Positions 1 through 10,890 of a DNA stretch of 64,000 nt are shown here, in pieces. The position numbers and the translations under genes are program-made. How positions within the stretch are numbered: position 1 is the stretch's first letter; every line of letters starts with the position of its first letter. The notes below the pieces were generated by a model that ran no database searches, was not told the origin of the DNA, and saw only the letters and a program-made list of their open reading frames with translations. The DNA comes from Blumeriella jaapii (lineage: Eukaryota; Ascomycota; Leotiomycetes; Helotiales; Drepanopezizaceae), in the NCBI GenBank assembly GCA_009599575.1, contig VWND01000034.1, positions 1 to 64,000 of the forward strand, read 5' to 3'.

Positions 1-1250
1 ATAAAATAAAAAACGAGCGTTTATCGTTAATCCGATCGAAAAAAAAAAAACGCTTAAAAAAGCGTTTTTTTTAGCGTAAAAAAAAAGGAAAAAACAGTAA
101 AAAGCTAAAAAAAAGCTTATGAAACATTTAAACGATTTTCGTACGTACGATTTAACTCGTAGTACGCTTTGGTTAAAAACTTATTATTTTAATAAAAAAT
201 AAATTTGGTTAAAAAGCGATTCGCGTATAAAATTCGTTTAGCCAATTGATTTTATTTTTTTTAACGAACGGCGGTAAGCCAATTTTTAAAAGTCGTTGTA
301 CGCGCTTATTTTAAATGCAGCTTTTTTCGTAAACGTTTTAGTATTTTATCGCGAAAAGCGTTCCGAAGCTGTTTATTAGTTCGTATTTAAGCGTTCGCTG
401 CGAAAATCAAAAATCGTAAGTAAAATCGCTAAAAATCGTCGTACGTATTTATTATAAGCATTTTAAACTCGTTTTCGGCTTTTTAAACGTCGGAAAAATC
501 GGTTAAAAAATCGGCGACCTTTTTTATTAATTTTTCGAAAAATATAAAATCGAAACGGTTTAAAATACGCGGAATAAAAAACTTTTTCGTTACGCTTTCG
601 GTTTAATCGAATATATAATTTTTGCGAAATCGATCGCCAGCGAAATAATCGTAATAAAATTCGAAATTATCGAAAATTCTAGTTTTTTAATGGCGTGCTT
701 TGTAATTTTCATTATTATTTAGCTAAACTCAAAATTCGAAACGCGTTTTATACGAGCTAGTCGAAAATTAGCAAATAAATAAAAACCATAGCGTTTAAAA
801 AGCGCGTTAAAATCTTGGCCGTTATAAAAAAATTCAAAAAAAATTCGCGAAAAGCGTGGAAATTAATTTGCAGCGTTTATTAATTAAAATAAAACGTTGC
901 GAAAAAGTAAAGCAGCAAATTCGCGATTGGCAAAAGCACGTTCGATAAATTTTATTAAACGCTTTAATTAAAAGGTTTGTCGCAATCGTATAATTTCCAG
1001 AAATTGTCGTTTACGCTTTTGCGTTTTTTTCAATTGATTTTACAAAAGTTTTAACTAAACGCTTTTAGCGCTAAATTGCAAAAAAAAAATGGCAAGCGAA
1101 GTAATTAGCGCTCTGCTTTTTCTTTTGTTTTTTTTTTCTCGAAAAAAGAATTGTTTTTCAAAAAAAAAAGCTTTTAAAAAAGGCTGCTTTTTCGCTAATT
1201 GAAAAAAGGAAAATTAAAATATAATAGCAGAAGCTGAAAAGCTTTGTTAA
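1..1250 (-). pseudogene. gag remnant of Chr1-A
   Basis: This stretch is homologous to the gag region of the better-preserved Chr1 copies, for example 12600-13900 on the plus strand. It has no open frame of useful length because frequent C-to-T and G-to-A changes have made stops. Identity as gag rests on position between the 5' LTR and the protease, and on helical, basic protein blocks seen in sister copies. No zinc knuckle was recognised in the Chr1 gag. Confidence 0.6.
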
Positions 1251-1255
1251 AAAAA

Positions 1256-1453
1256 AAACGAGCTTTTGATTTTGCAACAAAAATATTTATTTAAAATTAA
1301 TAATTGCAAAAGGCAGAGGTTGCTAAAAGAAAAAAGCTTTATGTATATAAATAATTTCCATAGTTATTAGAAAAACCCACCAGAAGACCGGGGAGCTTGC
1401 AGCTACACGTAGTTGCTGGGGTGACACGAGGGGCAAAAGAGTGAGTCGTCACA
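1256..1453 (-). repeat. Chr1-A 5' LTR, 3' end deleted
   Basis: The segment keeps the LTR start, the conserved GC-richer block with the TACGTGTA inverted repeat, the TATA-like run and the AAATAAATATTT block. It lacks the terminal part (normally about 65 bp ending GATCGTCACA) seen at 22799 and 18359. Confidence 0.75.
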
Positions 1454-1707
1454 ATATTTTGTATTAATGGGAATTAATAGTTTTAGCTATAATCGAGGCA
1501 TGGACTTTTCCGAGACCTTTTGCCACTGACTACTTTCAACAGATATAAAAGCAAGGCATCCTTTTAAATAATACTATAGGCACGCAGCCCAATTCATACC
1601 TTTATTTTTTTTTTTTTTCTTTTTTCAGTTTTTTCTAGGGATTCCCTAAACTATCCTACCCACCGACATATGGCCGTATCAGTCTGGTTTTCCTACCTAC
1701 TTTTACA
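1454..1707 (+). repeat. Gyp2 LTR, truncated at its left end
   Basis: It matches the full LTR at 59731-59997 closely and in the same orientation, including the blocks TTGTATTAATGGG, GAGGCATGGAC and the terminal CCTACCTACTTTTACA. The first 15 or so bases (TGTAAAACGG...) are missing where Chr1-A abuts. It is much less mutated than its surroundings. It abuts the RNase H region of Chr1-B at 1708, so a Gyp2 copy appears to have inserted into Chr1-B. Whether it is solo or one end of a full element cannot be seen. Confidence 0.75.
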
Positions 1708-2230
1708 GTCGGCGAAAAGCTTGGCCCAGCGTGTTTATCGAGCGTTTAAAAGTTTAAAAATTATAAAATATTATAAAACCTTATAATTAATAATAATTCT
1801 GATTTAATAAATTAAATCAATTAGTTTAATACGAAAATTTTTTAAAAATTTTACGATTGCGAGTATTTTTTTATCGTATACGACGTAGTTTAGCTTTGCG
1901 AAAACTATAGTTTTGCTGAAATAAACAATTGGAAGCTAGTCGTCGTTATGAAATTGCGAAAGCACGAAAGCTATTACGCCTTTGGAAGCGTTAGTTTTTA
2001 ATATGCAAAAAAGGTTTTGCCTGTAATATTATAAAACTGATATAATAATAAAAGCTAATATAAAAAAATCGAGAATTTTTTAATATTTAAAAGTAAAATT
2101 ATAAAAAACGTCAGCTTTGGTTAAATAAACCAAAAGTTTTACAATTATACCGTAGTTTCGAATAAAACGTCGGTAAAAATTACAAAAACCAAAAAAGCTT
2201 TATATACTTTTTATTATAATAAAAAGCTTT
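1708..2230 (-). pseudogene. RNase H remnant of Chr1-B pol
   Basis: The minus strand is homologous to the RNase H reading at 26848-27294, which keeps the block ILETDAFDGVVAFVLSQ. In this copy the frame is interrupted by stops. The region follows the RT and is cut at 1708 by the Gyp2 LTR. Confidence 0.7.
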
Positions 2231-3190
2231 CAGTAGGCGACCACGAAAACCTTTTCTGAATTTACTTTTAAGCTTTTAATAAAAATAATAAAACCTAAAT
2301 AACGGGTCCGAATAACGTTAAATTTAGATTTCCGAATATCGATTTGTAATTTAGCGTTAGCGAGCTTTTGAAATATTTTGCGAACGTATATATCGTGTTT
2401 TAATAAGTCGGACGAATAAATAAAAATATTATTTAAGTATGCAATGCAAAAATTGTTTAAATAATCGAAAAAAACGTCGTTTATATAGCGTTGATAAATT
2501 GCGAATTCATTAATAAAACTAAAAAATAACATTTTGCATTTATAAGCGCCGAACCGCGTACGAAACGTCGTTAGTATTTTATTAGCGGAGTTTATTCGAA
2601 TTTTGTAAAACGCTTAACGAATATCGAGCTTCGTAAAAATTCGCGCTTCCGAAAAAAAAGCAAAAGTTTTATCGATAAAAAAAAAAAGTAGCGATTTTTA
2701 CGAATAATATTATTAAAAGCTCGATAATCGATACAAAAACGTAATAAACCGTCGGGTTTTTTAGCGAAAAATATTAAAACAGCGAAAAAAACGATAAAAG
2801 ATTCGATAAAGCTTTTATTAAAATTATTTTGCAAATAGGTTTTAATAATTTCGAATTCCGGAATCGATATTTTATATAAAAAAATATATTTCAGCTTTTT
2901 TTCATTTATAATAAGCTCGATTTTATAGTCGTAAAACCGGTAAAAAGCTAGCTCGTTACTGACGGCTTTAGAAAACACGTGTTCGAAGTTTTTATATTCC
3001 GGGGAAATCAATTCCAAAAAAAAGTTTATTCGAAATTAACTCTGCTAAGCTGGTTGAAAAAATCGAAATCGATATTTCGTTGGTTTTAAAACGTTCGAAA
3101 AAACTATAAAATTGGGTTTTAAAAAAAGTGTTATAAATAAAATCGTCTAGTATTTTATCGATTTTATATAAAAAAGTTAAAAACATTTTA
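2230..3190 (-). pseudogene. Reverse transcriptase remnant of Chr1-B pol
   Basis: Two minus-strand open stretches (2230-2532 and 2592-3017) plus a third (2992-3186) read as Ty3/gypsy RT. Landmarks are RFYDYKIELI (the usual RPYDHKIEL), KKPDGLLRFCIDYRAFN, YQRYINDVFFDYL and AYLNNIFIYSSD. The last corresponds to the YLDD polymerase box, here YLNN at 2428-2439, so both catalytic Asp are Asn. The frame is broken between the pieces. It would have synthesised element cDNA in gag particles and is clearly dead. Confidence 0.85.
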
Positions 3191-3611
3191 ATTGCTTTTT
3201 TTCTGAAAATCAGCTTAAAAGCGTATATAATAATTTAGCAAATGGAAATTAAATAAGCAATAGGTTAAGAAACTCGTTTTCGAATTAATCGTTTAAAAAG
3301 TTTAAAAAAAAGTTTGTTTTAAATTATCGATTATATTAAATTAAAAGGCCATCGCGGCGAAAGCTTTTTTTTCGGTTCTTAATATAACTGTTTTTCGTAA
3401 AACGAAAAAGCTGTTTTTGACGAAAAGAAAAAAAAAAAAAAAAATTAATAAAAAAGAAATCGGCAGCTTGAAAAAACGGTAATATAATTTTTTATATTAT
3501 TTTATTAGCGTCGTTATCGAAATTGGCACCGCGAGTAAAATTCGGTCTTTTCGCGCTTCGCATAGCGTCGTAAATCTGCTATAATTGATCAAAGTTTTTG
3601 TCACGTTTTAC
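3191..3611 (-). other. Chr1-B protease-RT linker, no gene
   Basis: This is AT-rich sequence homologous to the segment between protease and RT in other Chr1 copies, including an A/T homopolymer run near 3427-3445. No separate coding function is visible. It ends at the TTTAC target duplication (3607-3611) of Chr1-C. Confidence 0.6.
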
Positions 3612-3880
3612 TGTGACGACTCACTCTGTTGCCACCTCTCGTATCACCCCAGCAACTACGTGTAGCTGCAAGCTTTCTGGTCTCCTGGTGGGTCTCTCTA
3701 TCAACTGTGGAAACTATTTATATATATAAGACTCTTTCCTTTTAGCAACTTCTGCCTTTTGCAATTATTAATTTTAAATAAATATTTTTATTACAAAATC
3801 AAAAGCTCGTTTTTTATATTATATGAATACGGCGACCAATTGATTAATTTCTCAGCCCTACGATTAATTAAATCGTTATA
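3612..3880 (+). repeat. Chr1-C 5' LTR
   Basis: It starts TGTGACGACTCAC and ends AATCGTTATA, a mutated form of ATCGTCACA. The first half is GC-richer and hardly mutated. The second half is heavily changed compared with the copy at 18095-18359. Confidence 0.9.
3714..3789 (+). promoter_or_regulatory. Chr1 LTR TATA box and poly(A)-like signal
   Basis: The run TTATATATATAAG at about 3717-3730 is a good TATA box. About 50 bp on, TTAAATAAATATTT (3775-3789) contains AATAAA-like hexamers. Both recur at the same place in every Chr1 LTR seen, which fits transcription start and polyadenylation within the LTR. The assignment is by pattern only. Confidence 0.5.
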
Positions 3881-5084
3881 TTATTAATAATTTTCTTTTA
3901 CGCTAGCGACGGCGTAAACTATTTTTCCTTTCGAATTTTTCACGGGTTATATTAAAATGATCGACCGGTCGTAAAAAGGCTTATTTTCGTATTCCGCGAA
4001 AAATAGCTTTTATTTAACGATCTTTTTTTTAGCAGAGCTTTTCAGCTTCTGCTATTATATTTTAATTTTTTTCTTTTTAATTAGCGAAAAAGCAGCCTTT
4101 CTCAAAAGCTTTTTTTTTGAAAAACAATTCTTTTTTCGAAAGAAAAAACAAAGGAAAAAGCAAAGCGCTAATTATTTCGCCTGCCATTTTTTTTTTGCAG
4201 CTTAGCGCTAAAAGCGTTTAGTTAAAACTTTTATAAAATCAATTATAAAAAGCGCAAAAGCGTAAACGATAACTTTAGGAAATTATACGACTGCGATAAA
4301 CTTTTTAATTAAAGCGTTTAATAGAATTTATCGAACGTGCTTTTGCCAATCGCGAATTTGCTGCTTTTTTCTTTTTTCGCAACGTTTTATTTTAATTAAT
4401 AAACGCTGCAAATCAACCTCCACGCTTTTCGCGAATTTTTTTTGGATTTTTTTATAACGGCCAAAACTTTAGCGCGCTTTTTAAACGCTATAATTTTTAT
4501 TTATCTGCTGATTTTCGACTAGTTCGTATAAAACGCGTTTCGAACCTTAAATTTAAGTGAAATAATAATAAAAATTATAAAGCACGCTATTGAAAAATTA
4601 AAATTTTCGATAACTTCGAATTTTACTACGATTATTTCGCTAACGATCGATTTCGCAAAAATTATATATTCGATCAAACCGAAAGCGTAGCAAAAAAGTT
4701 TTTTATTCCGCGTATTTTAAACCGTTCCGATTTTACATTTTCCGAAAAATTAATAAAAAAGATCGCCGATTTCCTGGCCGACCTTTCCGACGTTTAAAAA
4801 GCCGAAAACGAATTCAAAATATTTGCAATAAATACGCACGACGATTTTTAGCGATTTTATCTGCGATTTTTTATTTTCGCAGCGAACGCTTAAATACGAA
4901 CTAACAAACAGCTTCGGAACGCTTTTCGCGATAAAATACTAAAGCGTTTACAAAAAAAGCTATATTTGAAATAAGCGCGTACAACGATTTTTAAGAATTA
5001 GCTTATCGCCGTCCGTTAAAAAAAACAAAATCAATTGGCTAAACGAATTTTATACGCGAATCGCTTTTCAACCAACTTTATTAC
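3881..5084 (+). pseudogene. Chr1-C leader and gag, part 1
   Basis: After the LTR comes a leader that includes the block ACGCTAGCGACGGCG and then gag. Gag reads in the same way as the copy at 12600-13390, with stops. The block corresponding to ADFLADFSDV lies around 4762-4800. Reading stops at 5084, where the LINE is inserted. The gag start codon could not be fixed: an ATG at 3957 exists but is not in the frame of the conserved body. Confidence 0.65.
5071..5084 (+). repeat. Left target-site duplication of the LINE
   Basis: The 14 bases ACCAACTTTATTAC here match ACCAAGTTTATTAC at 11423-11436 with one difference. In uninterrupted Chr1 copies (for example near 13410 and 28910) the site occurs once. 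This marks a target-primed insertion. Confidence 0.85.
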
Positions 5085-5099
5085 ATTTTTCATAATATA

Positions 5100-6855
5100 T
5101 ACGGATTCTACTTTTTGTTCGCAACAATCACTAAATTTATTGCATTCGATTCGGAAAACTCGTTTTTTTTCGAATTTCGAGAAATTAGTTCGAAAGCTCG
5201 TCGCGTTCGCCGTACAGTTCGCGAAATAATTTTTTTTATTTTCTTTCGGTCGTTCGACGATCACGACCACGATTACGACGAATTGTATATTCGTTTTATA
5301 AACGCAATTTTATCGTTCCAACTGAATTTGCATTTTAAAAAAAAAAAGCAGGCGAATATTTTTAGCATTCGCTTTTTTCCTTTCGTTTTAAAATACGAAG
5401 CGCGAATATTTATTATTGCAACGTCGGCTATTATCAGCCAGCTCGACGAAGCAGACCGACAATTTTAAATACGCCGCAAAATATAAGCATAATTCGCGAC
5501 CGCTGCCGATAGCGTTGTAAATTAGCAAAAAAAGCCCGAAGCGCGATAATACGCCGAAAAGCTTGCAAAAGATTTTATTTCCTTTTTGCAAACCCGCGCT
5601 TTTATTACTTTTTTCGCCGTTTCGCTAAACAGCATCGATTTTTTTTTTTTTTTTTTTGCTAAATCAGTTATTTAAGCAGACCGAGTTTTACGAAAAAGTT
5701 TTTAAAAATTTTAATAAATTCCGAAAAATTAAAATCGATTATCGCTAAAAAGCTATATATAACAAACGCGTTCGTTTATTAATAAAATTTTACGCGTTTT
5801 TTTTAAATTCGTTTACCGAAAACCCATTAATAAAAATTCGACAAAACTATCGTTTTTTAATTACGTCGGCGAAAAAGTATTTTGTTAAACAGGTTTAACA
5901 TTTTCGTTTTTAAATAAAAAATCGCGAAGTTTTATACTGGACCTAACGAAAAACGCGATTAAAAACTTAACGTTTACGAAAACAAATTAAATCTTTTATT
6001 TAATCGATTTAAAAACCAAAAATTTTTTTATTATTTAAAAAAGCGTCGAAGTTTTTCGCAAAATACTCGGAGCCACCGCCGTGCGTATTTCGAAAAAATA
6101 ATATAATTACGCGGTACAAAACGTTTTAATTACGATTTCGGAATTATTCGGCGACGTTTTTTATTGCTTAAAATATATAAAAAACGAAGTTTTTATTTAA
6201 ATTAAAATCAAGCCGATTAATACGCGCTTTTTCCGATACGAAGCGAATTTAGCTATAAGCAAGCAAACCTGGATTATTTTTTTTTTATAATTAATTAAAA
6301 GTTTTATTTTTTTCGGCGTTAGCGCCTAAGCCAAGCTTATCGATAAAAAACCGGCTATATTTCGCTACGATTTTAAATGCCAAAGCTTTTGCAATTTATT
6401 AGTTTGTATTCGATACGCTCGTTGCAATTATTATAATAACCGAATATAAAACTACGATAGCCCGATTGGTTTTAATTGCAAAACAGCCTTTTAATACGCG
6501 AATTATTATAAGTTATACGTTGCGAATTATTTACGCTGCTTTGCGGCTTTTCGCCGCGTAAATAATAAAATAATACGACTAATTAAAAAGAAACTAAAAG
6601 CTGTTCGGCGATTGGAAAAAGCGGCTTATTCGGTCGCGGTTATTTTTATTATTAAAGCTTTTATTTTTTTAAATAATAATAATTCGGTTTTTAATAACGC
6701 GGGCCGAAAAAAACGCGAAAACGCCGTAACGGCATATAAGCAAAAAACCACCGCGTTTTTAATTATTATTTCCGCCGCGATTACAACGCTAAACGTGATT
6801 TTTTCGAGCCGTTTAATCCGAAATTTAATTTTAAAACAATCGTTAAATATTTAGC
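5100..6855 (+). pseudogene. LINE ORF1 remnant with cysteine-knuckle region
   Basis: An open stretch at 5115-5468 and another at 6612-6854 bracket a region around 6370-6480. There one frame reads FKCQSFCNLLVC, then RYARCNYYNN, then IGFNCKTAF. The cysteine spacing resembles the two or three tandem CCHC knuckles of Tad/I-type LINE ORF1 proteins, with several ligands changed to Tyr or Phe as expected from G-to-A and C-to-T. ORF1 proteins bind element RNA. The N-terminal part has no recognisable domain. Confidence 0.55.
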
Positions 6856-6859
6856 ATTT

Positions 6860-8400
6860 TAGCCGAAAAGCATATTCGATTTTCGACGATACGATTTTCG
6901 TAGCTTTTTCGCAAAAGAAGTTTTTTTTTATTTCGTTAAAAGCAATTTATCCGTTTTTATCGAATTAGCTACGAAATAAATTTTAAGCTTTCGCAAACAA
7001 ATTAAAAAAAATAAATATCGATATTAATATTTTTATTTTTTAATAATAAAACACTTTTACAAATAACGCGAAAAATTTCGCAATCGAAAGTTTAAAACAA
7101 ATTTTAATATTTGCTAAGCAAACGTTTAAAAAAAACAACCGAAATATATTACGTTTTTATATTTATACGATGCAAAACGCATAAACGTAGTTTGCGTACA
7201 AAAATCCTAAAGCGCTTCGAAAACCAAAATACAAAATTATCCGTTATACGATTTATATATACCGATTAATTTATAAAACGAAACCGAAAAGGAAATCTTC
7301 GAGCGAATATGTTTTAAAATGCTGATTTATATTCGAAAAAGCGCAAAGCTTAATTTACAATAACGACGATTAATTAATAGCAAAAACCTGTTTTAATTAA
7401 ATATAAATATATATTTTATTTTTAACGTATATAAATAAAATTATATTTAATAAATATTAAACTACGTAATATATTTCGAATTATTTTTCAATTGCATAAT
7501 AAACGGCGATTTTAATATCCGATACGATACTTTTAAGCCCGGATCGAATACGGCAAAAAGTAAAAAACACTTCGCGAATTAAGCTGTTATTTCGAATATA
7601 AATTTTATCGGCGCCGCTAATAAACTTATTTATAACAAAAAACACGTTTTTATTTTTTTATTTTTTCGAACGTGTTCAATTCGATTATTACGATACGATA
7701 CGATATATACAGCGGCTTAAATTACGAAATTCAAATAACAATTTTTTTTATAAAAAAAAAATACCCGTGATTTAAATATATTATAAAATATTCGATTTAA
7801 AACTCGGCAAATTCGTAGGTTTGATACGCGTAAAAATCAGCCGATTCGCGAATTCCGTTATATTATTAACGCTAAAAAAACTAAACGAATACGCGGCTGC
7901 GCTGGCCCGGGTTTTTTAAAAAAGCATTACAACTGCCGAAAAACTTTTTTAAAAAAGCTTATAAGCCATTTTATAATAAATCGATAAATATTAAAAAATT
8001 AAAAACAAATATTTGCGAATACGCAAAATAATATACGACGGTAAAATTTTCGTAAAAAAAAAACCAAACAATTTTTCGTTATAATACGTAAAACGAAAAA
8101 AAACTATTAGCGAAAATTTATTAACGAAATCGATAATAACGAAAAGTTATATAAAATAATAAATTAACATCGAATAATTACGAATTTCAAAACTTTTTTA
8201 TTAATAATAAACGGTATTATAATTAAAAATATTTAAAAAACAAAGCTAATGCTTAAAAAAAAACGAAATATATTTGGCCGTTTTTTAATTACCGACGATT
8301 TCGACAAAATTTTTTTATCGAATAAGCAAGATCGGGCTATTTTTTTTAAGCAGATTTCGTATCGCCCGAAAAAATAAAAAAATATTATATCGAAATTATT
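6860..8400 (+). pseudogene. LINE ORF2 N-terminal region, heavily decayed
   Basis: By position this should hold the apurinic-type endonuclease of ORF2. Many stops prevent a continuous reading, and no endonuclease motif was seen with confidence. From about 8020 to 8400 a lysine-rich linker with the sequence FLSNKQDRAIFFKQISY resembles the pre-RT segment of fungal LINEs. Confidence 0.5.
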
Positions 8401-8439
8401 AATATTTTTTCGGATATTAACCGGATTACGGTAAAACTT

Positions 8440-9460
8440 TTAAAAGCTTATTGAAAAAAAATCAAAACCGTTATATATAATTTGTTTAACCGTTGTTTCG
8501 CAACGAATTATTTTCCGACCTTTTAAAAGCTGGCCGAAATAGCTATAATAATTAAAACCGGCAAACGGAATAAAAATCTTTTTTTACGTTCGTAGCGTTT
8601 AATCGTTTTTTTTTTTTTGTATATTTAAAAGCTTCGAAAAAATTATCGTTAGCAGAATCGCGTAAACAGCGCTTACGACCGGCCTGTTTAATTTATAATA
8701 TAAAAGCGCTTTTCCGAAACGCTTTGCTTTCGATTTAATAACGTATTTTACGGCCGATATCGAAATTGCGTTCGTCGCAAAAAAACATATTACGATTATT
8801 ATTTTAAACGTGTAAAGCGCGTTCGACGCTGTTTTGATCCGACGCCTGTTTAAAAAAATAATCGAGCAAAAATGGCTTTGTTTACTTTTTTTATTAATTA
8901 AATCGTTTTTTACGAAACGACGAATGCAAATACGATTCGAAAAAAAAACCATCGATTTTAATTACGTTTATTACGACACTTTTTAAAAATCGCTATTTTT
9001 CTCGGTTTTGTATATATTATATTTAGCAAAATTGCTTAATTAAAACTTTACTTTTCGCTTTAAATACGCAAACGATATATTAATTTATCGTATTTTATAG
9101 AATTTAAACGATAATATCGGGTTATTTGCAAAAAACGTTCGCGATATTTTCGAATAAAAAAACGAACACAAAATCGCTTTCGCGCCGAAAAAAATCGAAA
9201 TAATATATATTATTACGCAAAATAATAATTATACTTTTTCGATTATAATCGACGATAGAATTACGATTTTTTGCATTATTACGGCGAAAAAAAACGAGCA
9301 ATCCGCGCTGCGTTAGCTAAAAAATTTAATTCGATCGAAAATTCATTTTCAAACGATACGTTAAAAAACGCGCAAACAAAATACGATAAGCGGCGTAATA
9401 TATTAAAAGCTTCGGCCGAATTAATAATAGCTTTTCGATTAGCGCGCTGCGAAAAGTAAT
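8440..9460 (+). pseudogene. LINE reverse transcriptase domain remnant
   Basis: One frame, with a few stops, reads through the whole RT: TGKRNKN, FEKIIVSRIA, KRFAFDLITYFTADIEIAF, SAFDAVLIRRLF, LLIKSFFTKRRMQIRFEKK, YILYLAKLLN, FRFKYANDILIYR and NEHKIAFAPKKIEII. These are the standard fungal LINE RT blocks. The catalytic box YADD reads YAND at 9065-9076 (Asp to Asn). It would copy the element RNA at the nicked target. This copy is inactive. A nearly unmutated relative of the region further downstream lies at 37871-38210. Confidence 0.88.
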
Positions 9461-9599
9461 AATTATTTGTATTTTTTTTTCGATATTATTTAAAACCGAA
9501 ATTTAATACGCAGGCCGTACGAAACCTAAACGCCGAACCGGACGAAACAGCCAAATTAGCATTTGTTTCGGCGGTTTATATCGATCTAATATAAAAAAC

Positions 9600-9990
9600 T
9601 ATTATTTTTAATCGTACGAGAAATACTTTTTATATAGCGTATTATTTTTTTTATTATAATAATACGAGACGCAAGCCTTTTTTTTTTTTTTCGCAAACGC
9701 GGTTTTAAAAAAGGCTAAAACACGCTTTACGATAAAATTGCAAATCGTAGACGAGGCGTATTTTTTGATTTAACGCATTTTTATTTTAGTAATTTTTCGA
9801 AACAAATACGCGAGCATATATATAGCCGTTTTAAAAAAAAAAAACGAAAATCCAGCGCTTCGACGATATTTTTTTATAAATCCTACGATTCAAATTGATT
9901 TTTCCGCACTTTTCGTTCGGCAGTCGCACCGATTTTATTATAAGCGTTAAAAAAAAAAGCCGCGAAAAACTTTAAGAAATAATAAACAAA
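9600..9990 (+). pseudogene. LINE ORF2 segment between RT and RNase H
   Basis: This stretch is homologous, base by base, to the minus strand of 37871-38210. The mutated copy still shows KIQRFDDIF, ILRFKLIFPHFSFGSRTDF and SVKKKSREKL. The less mutated copy reads KIQRLGDLFPQIPRPKLIPS and SRADPIIGVKKKGRGKL. The pair proves which changes were mutations in this copy. Confidence 0.85.
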
Positions 9991-9999
9991 ATTATTTTT

Positions 10000-10520
10000 C
10001 GGAAACGTTACGATTTTTTCGGACGGCTGCGAAAAATATAAAAACGGCGCTTATTTCGTAAGCTACGAATACGTTATATATCAAAATCGTAAGCAAATAG
10101 CGTTTAAGTACGGCTCGATAAACGATTATTTTTACGTTTTCGACGCAAAAGCGATAAAAGCATAAAAAGGCTTGCAAAAGGCTGCGAATATGCCAGCCGA
10201 AATACGTACGCAAAAGCTATAAATATATATCGATAGTATTTTAGTAATTTAAAAAATACGCGAAATATTTTTTTTTTTTAATAAGCTTTTCTGGCCTATT
10301 AAAAAATAATAGAAATATACGACGTAAAAGTTAAATAAGCACCGGATTATACGAGCATCGAAAGCAACGAAGCCGCCGATAAACTGGCAAATACGAATAT
10401 AGAAAAAACCTTTTGAAATAAAAGCTTTGCGTTCGAACCGATTGTAAATAAAATACGCTTCGATTTCAGAAAAATGCGAAATTCGCACCGAAACTTTTAA
10501 TGAAAAACAGCCAGCAGAAA
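10000..10520 (+). pseudogene. LINE RNase H domain remnant
   Basis: The frame starting near 10005 reads TIFSDGCEKYKNGAYF, then VIYQNRKQIAFKYGSIN, FDAKAIKA, KGLQKAANMPAEIR and IYIDSILVI. These are the beta-strand and helix blocks of a LINE RNase H: SDG (from TDGS), DAKAIKA (from DAEA) and IDS (from DS). Stops interrupt it. The enzyme would remove RNA from the RNA/DNA hybrid. Confidence 0.75.
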
Positions 10521-10539
10521 GCTTTTACGAAATTACAAG

Positions 10540-10890
10540 CGGTAAAATCCGGTTTATTTAATTAAACTTTTGCCGAAGCTCGATATGCCGAAACGATTGT
10601 TTTATTATTATTTAGCGACCAAAATTATTTATAAAAATTACGAATAATATTACGTTAAATATAATTATACCGACGCTAAACTGCGCTGTAAATGCAAAAA
10701 GCTTAAGATTTTATTGCATTTAATATTATGCCGCCGCGCGATTAAACGTTTTTTTAATTGATTTAAAAAAACTCGATTAAACGCTTTTTTCCGAACCGAA
10801 CGAAAAACCGTAATATTTTTTAAAAACCTGCTTTACGAATCAAAAGATTTTATAACGTTTTTACGCGTTATTATTACAATTTCTTAAATA
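10540..10890 (+). pseudogene. LINE ORF2 C-terminal Cys/His region
   Basis: A readable frame contains FSDQNYL-like sequence, then CKCKKLKI, LHLILCRRAI, FFRTERKT and ESKDFITFLRV. The pattern CxC...H...C at about 10680-10735 is the C-terminal zinc-binding region found after RNase H in fungal Tad-like LINEs. The frame ends near 10890. Confidence 0.65.

Larger units (their letters stand above)
1..1453 (-). mobile_element. Chr1-A: 5' part of a Ty3/gypsy chromovirus, runs off the left edge
   Basis: This is the minus-strand 5' end of the Chr1 family. It holds gag sequence up to about 1250 and then a 5' LTR remnant ending at 1453 (LTR start TGTGACGACTCAC on the minus strand). It lines up, in reverse, with the leader and gag of the plus-strand copies at 3612, 11960, 27454 and 57208. 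The untranslated leader and the inner end of the LTR, roughly 0.2 kb, are missing, and the junction lies in an A-run near 1250-1260. The base to the right of the LTR is the inside of a Gyp2 LTR, so Chr1-A probably inserted into that LTR. The rest of the element lies outside the window. Confidence 0.8.
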
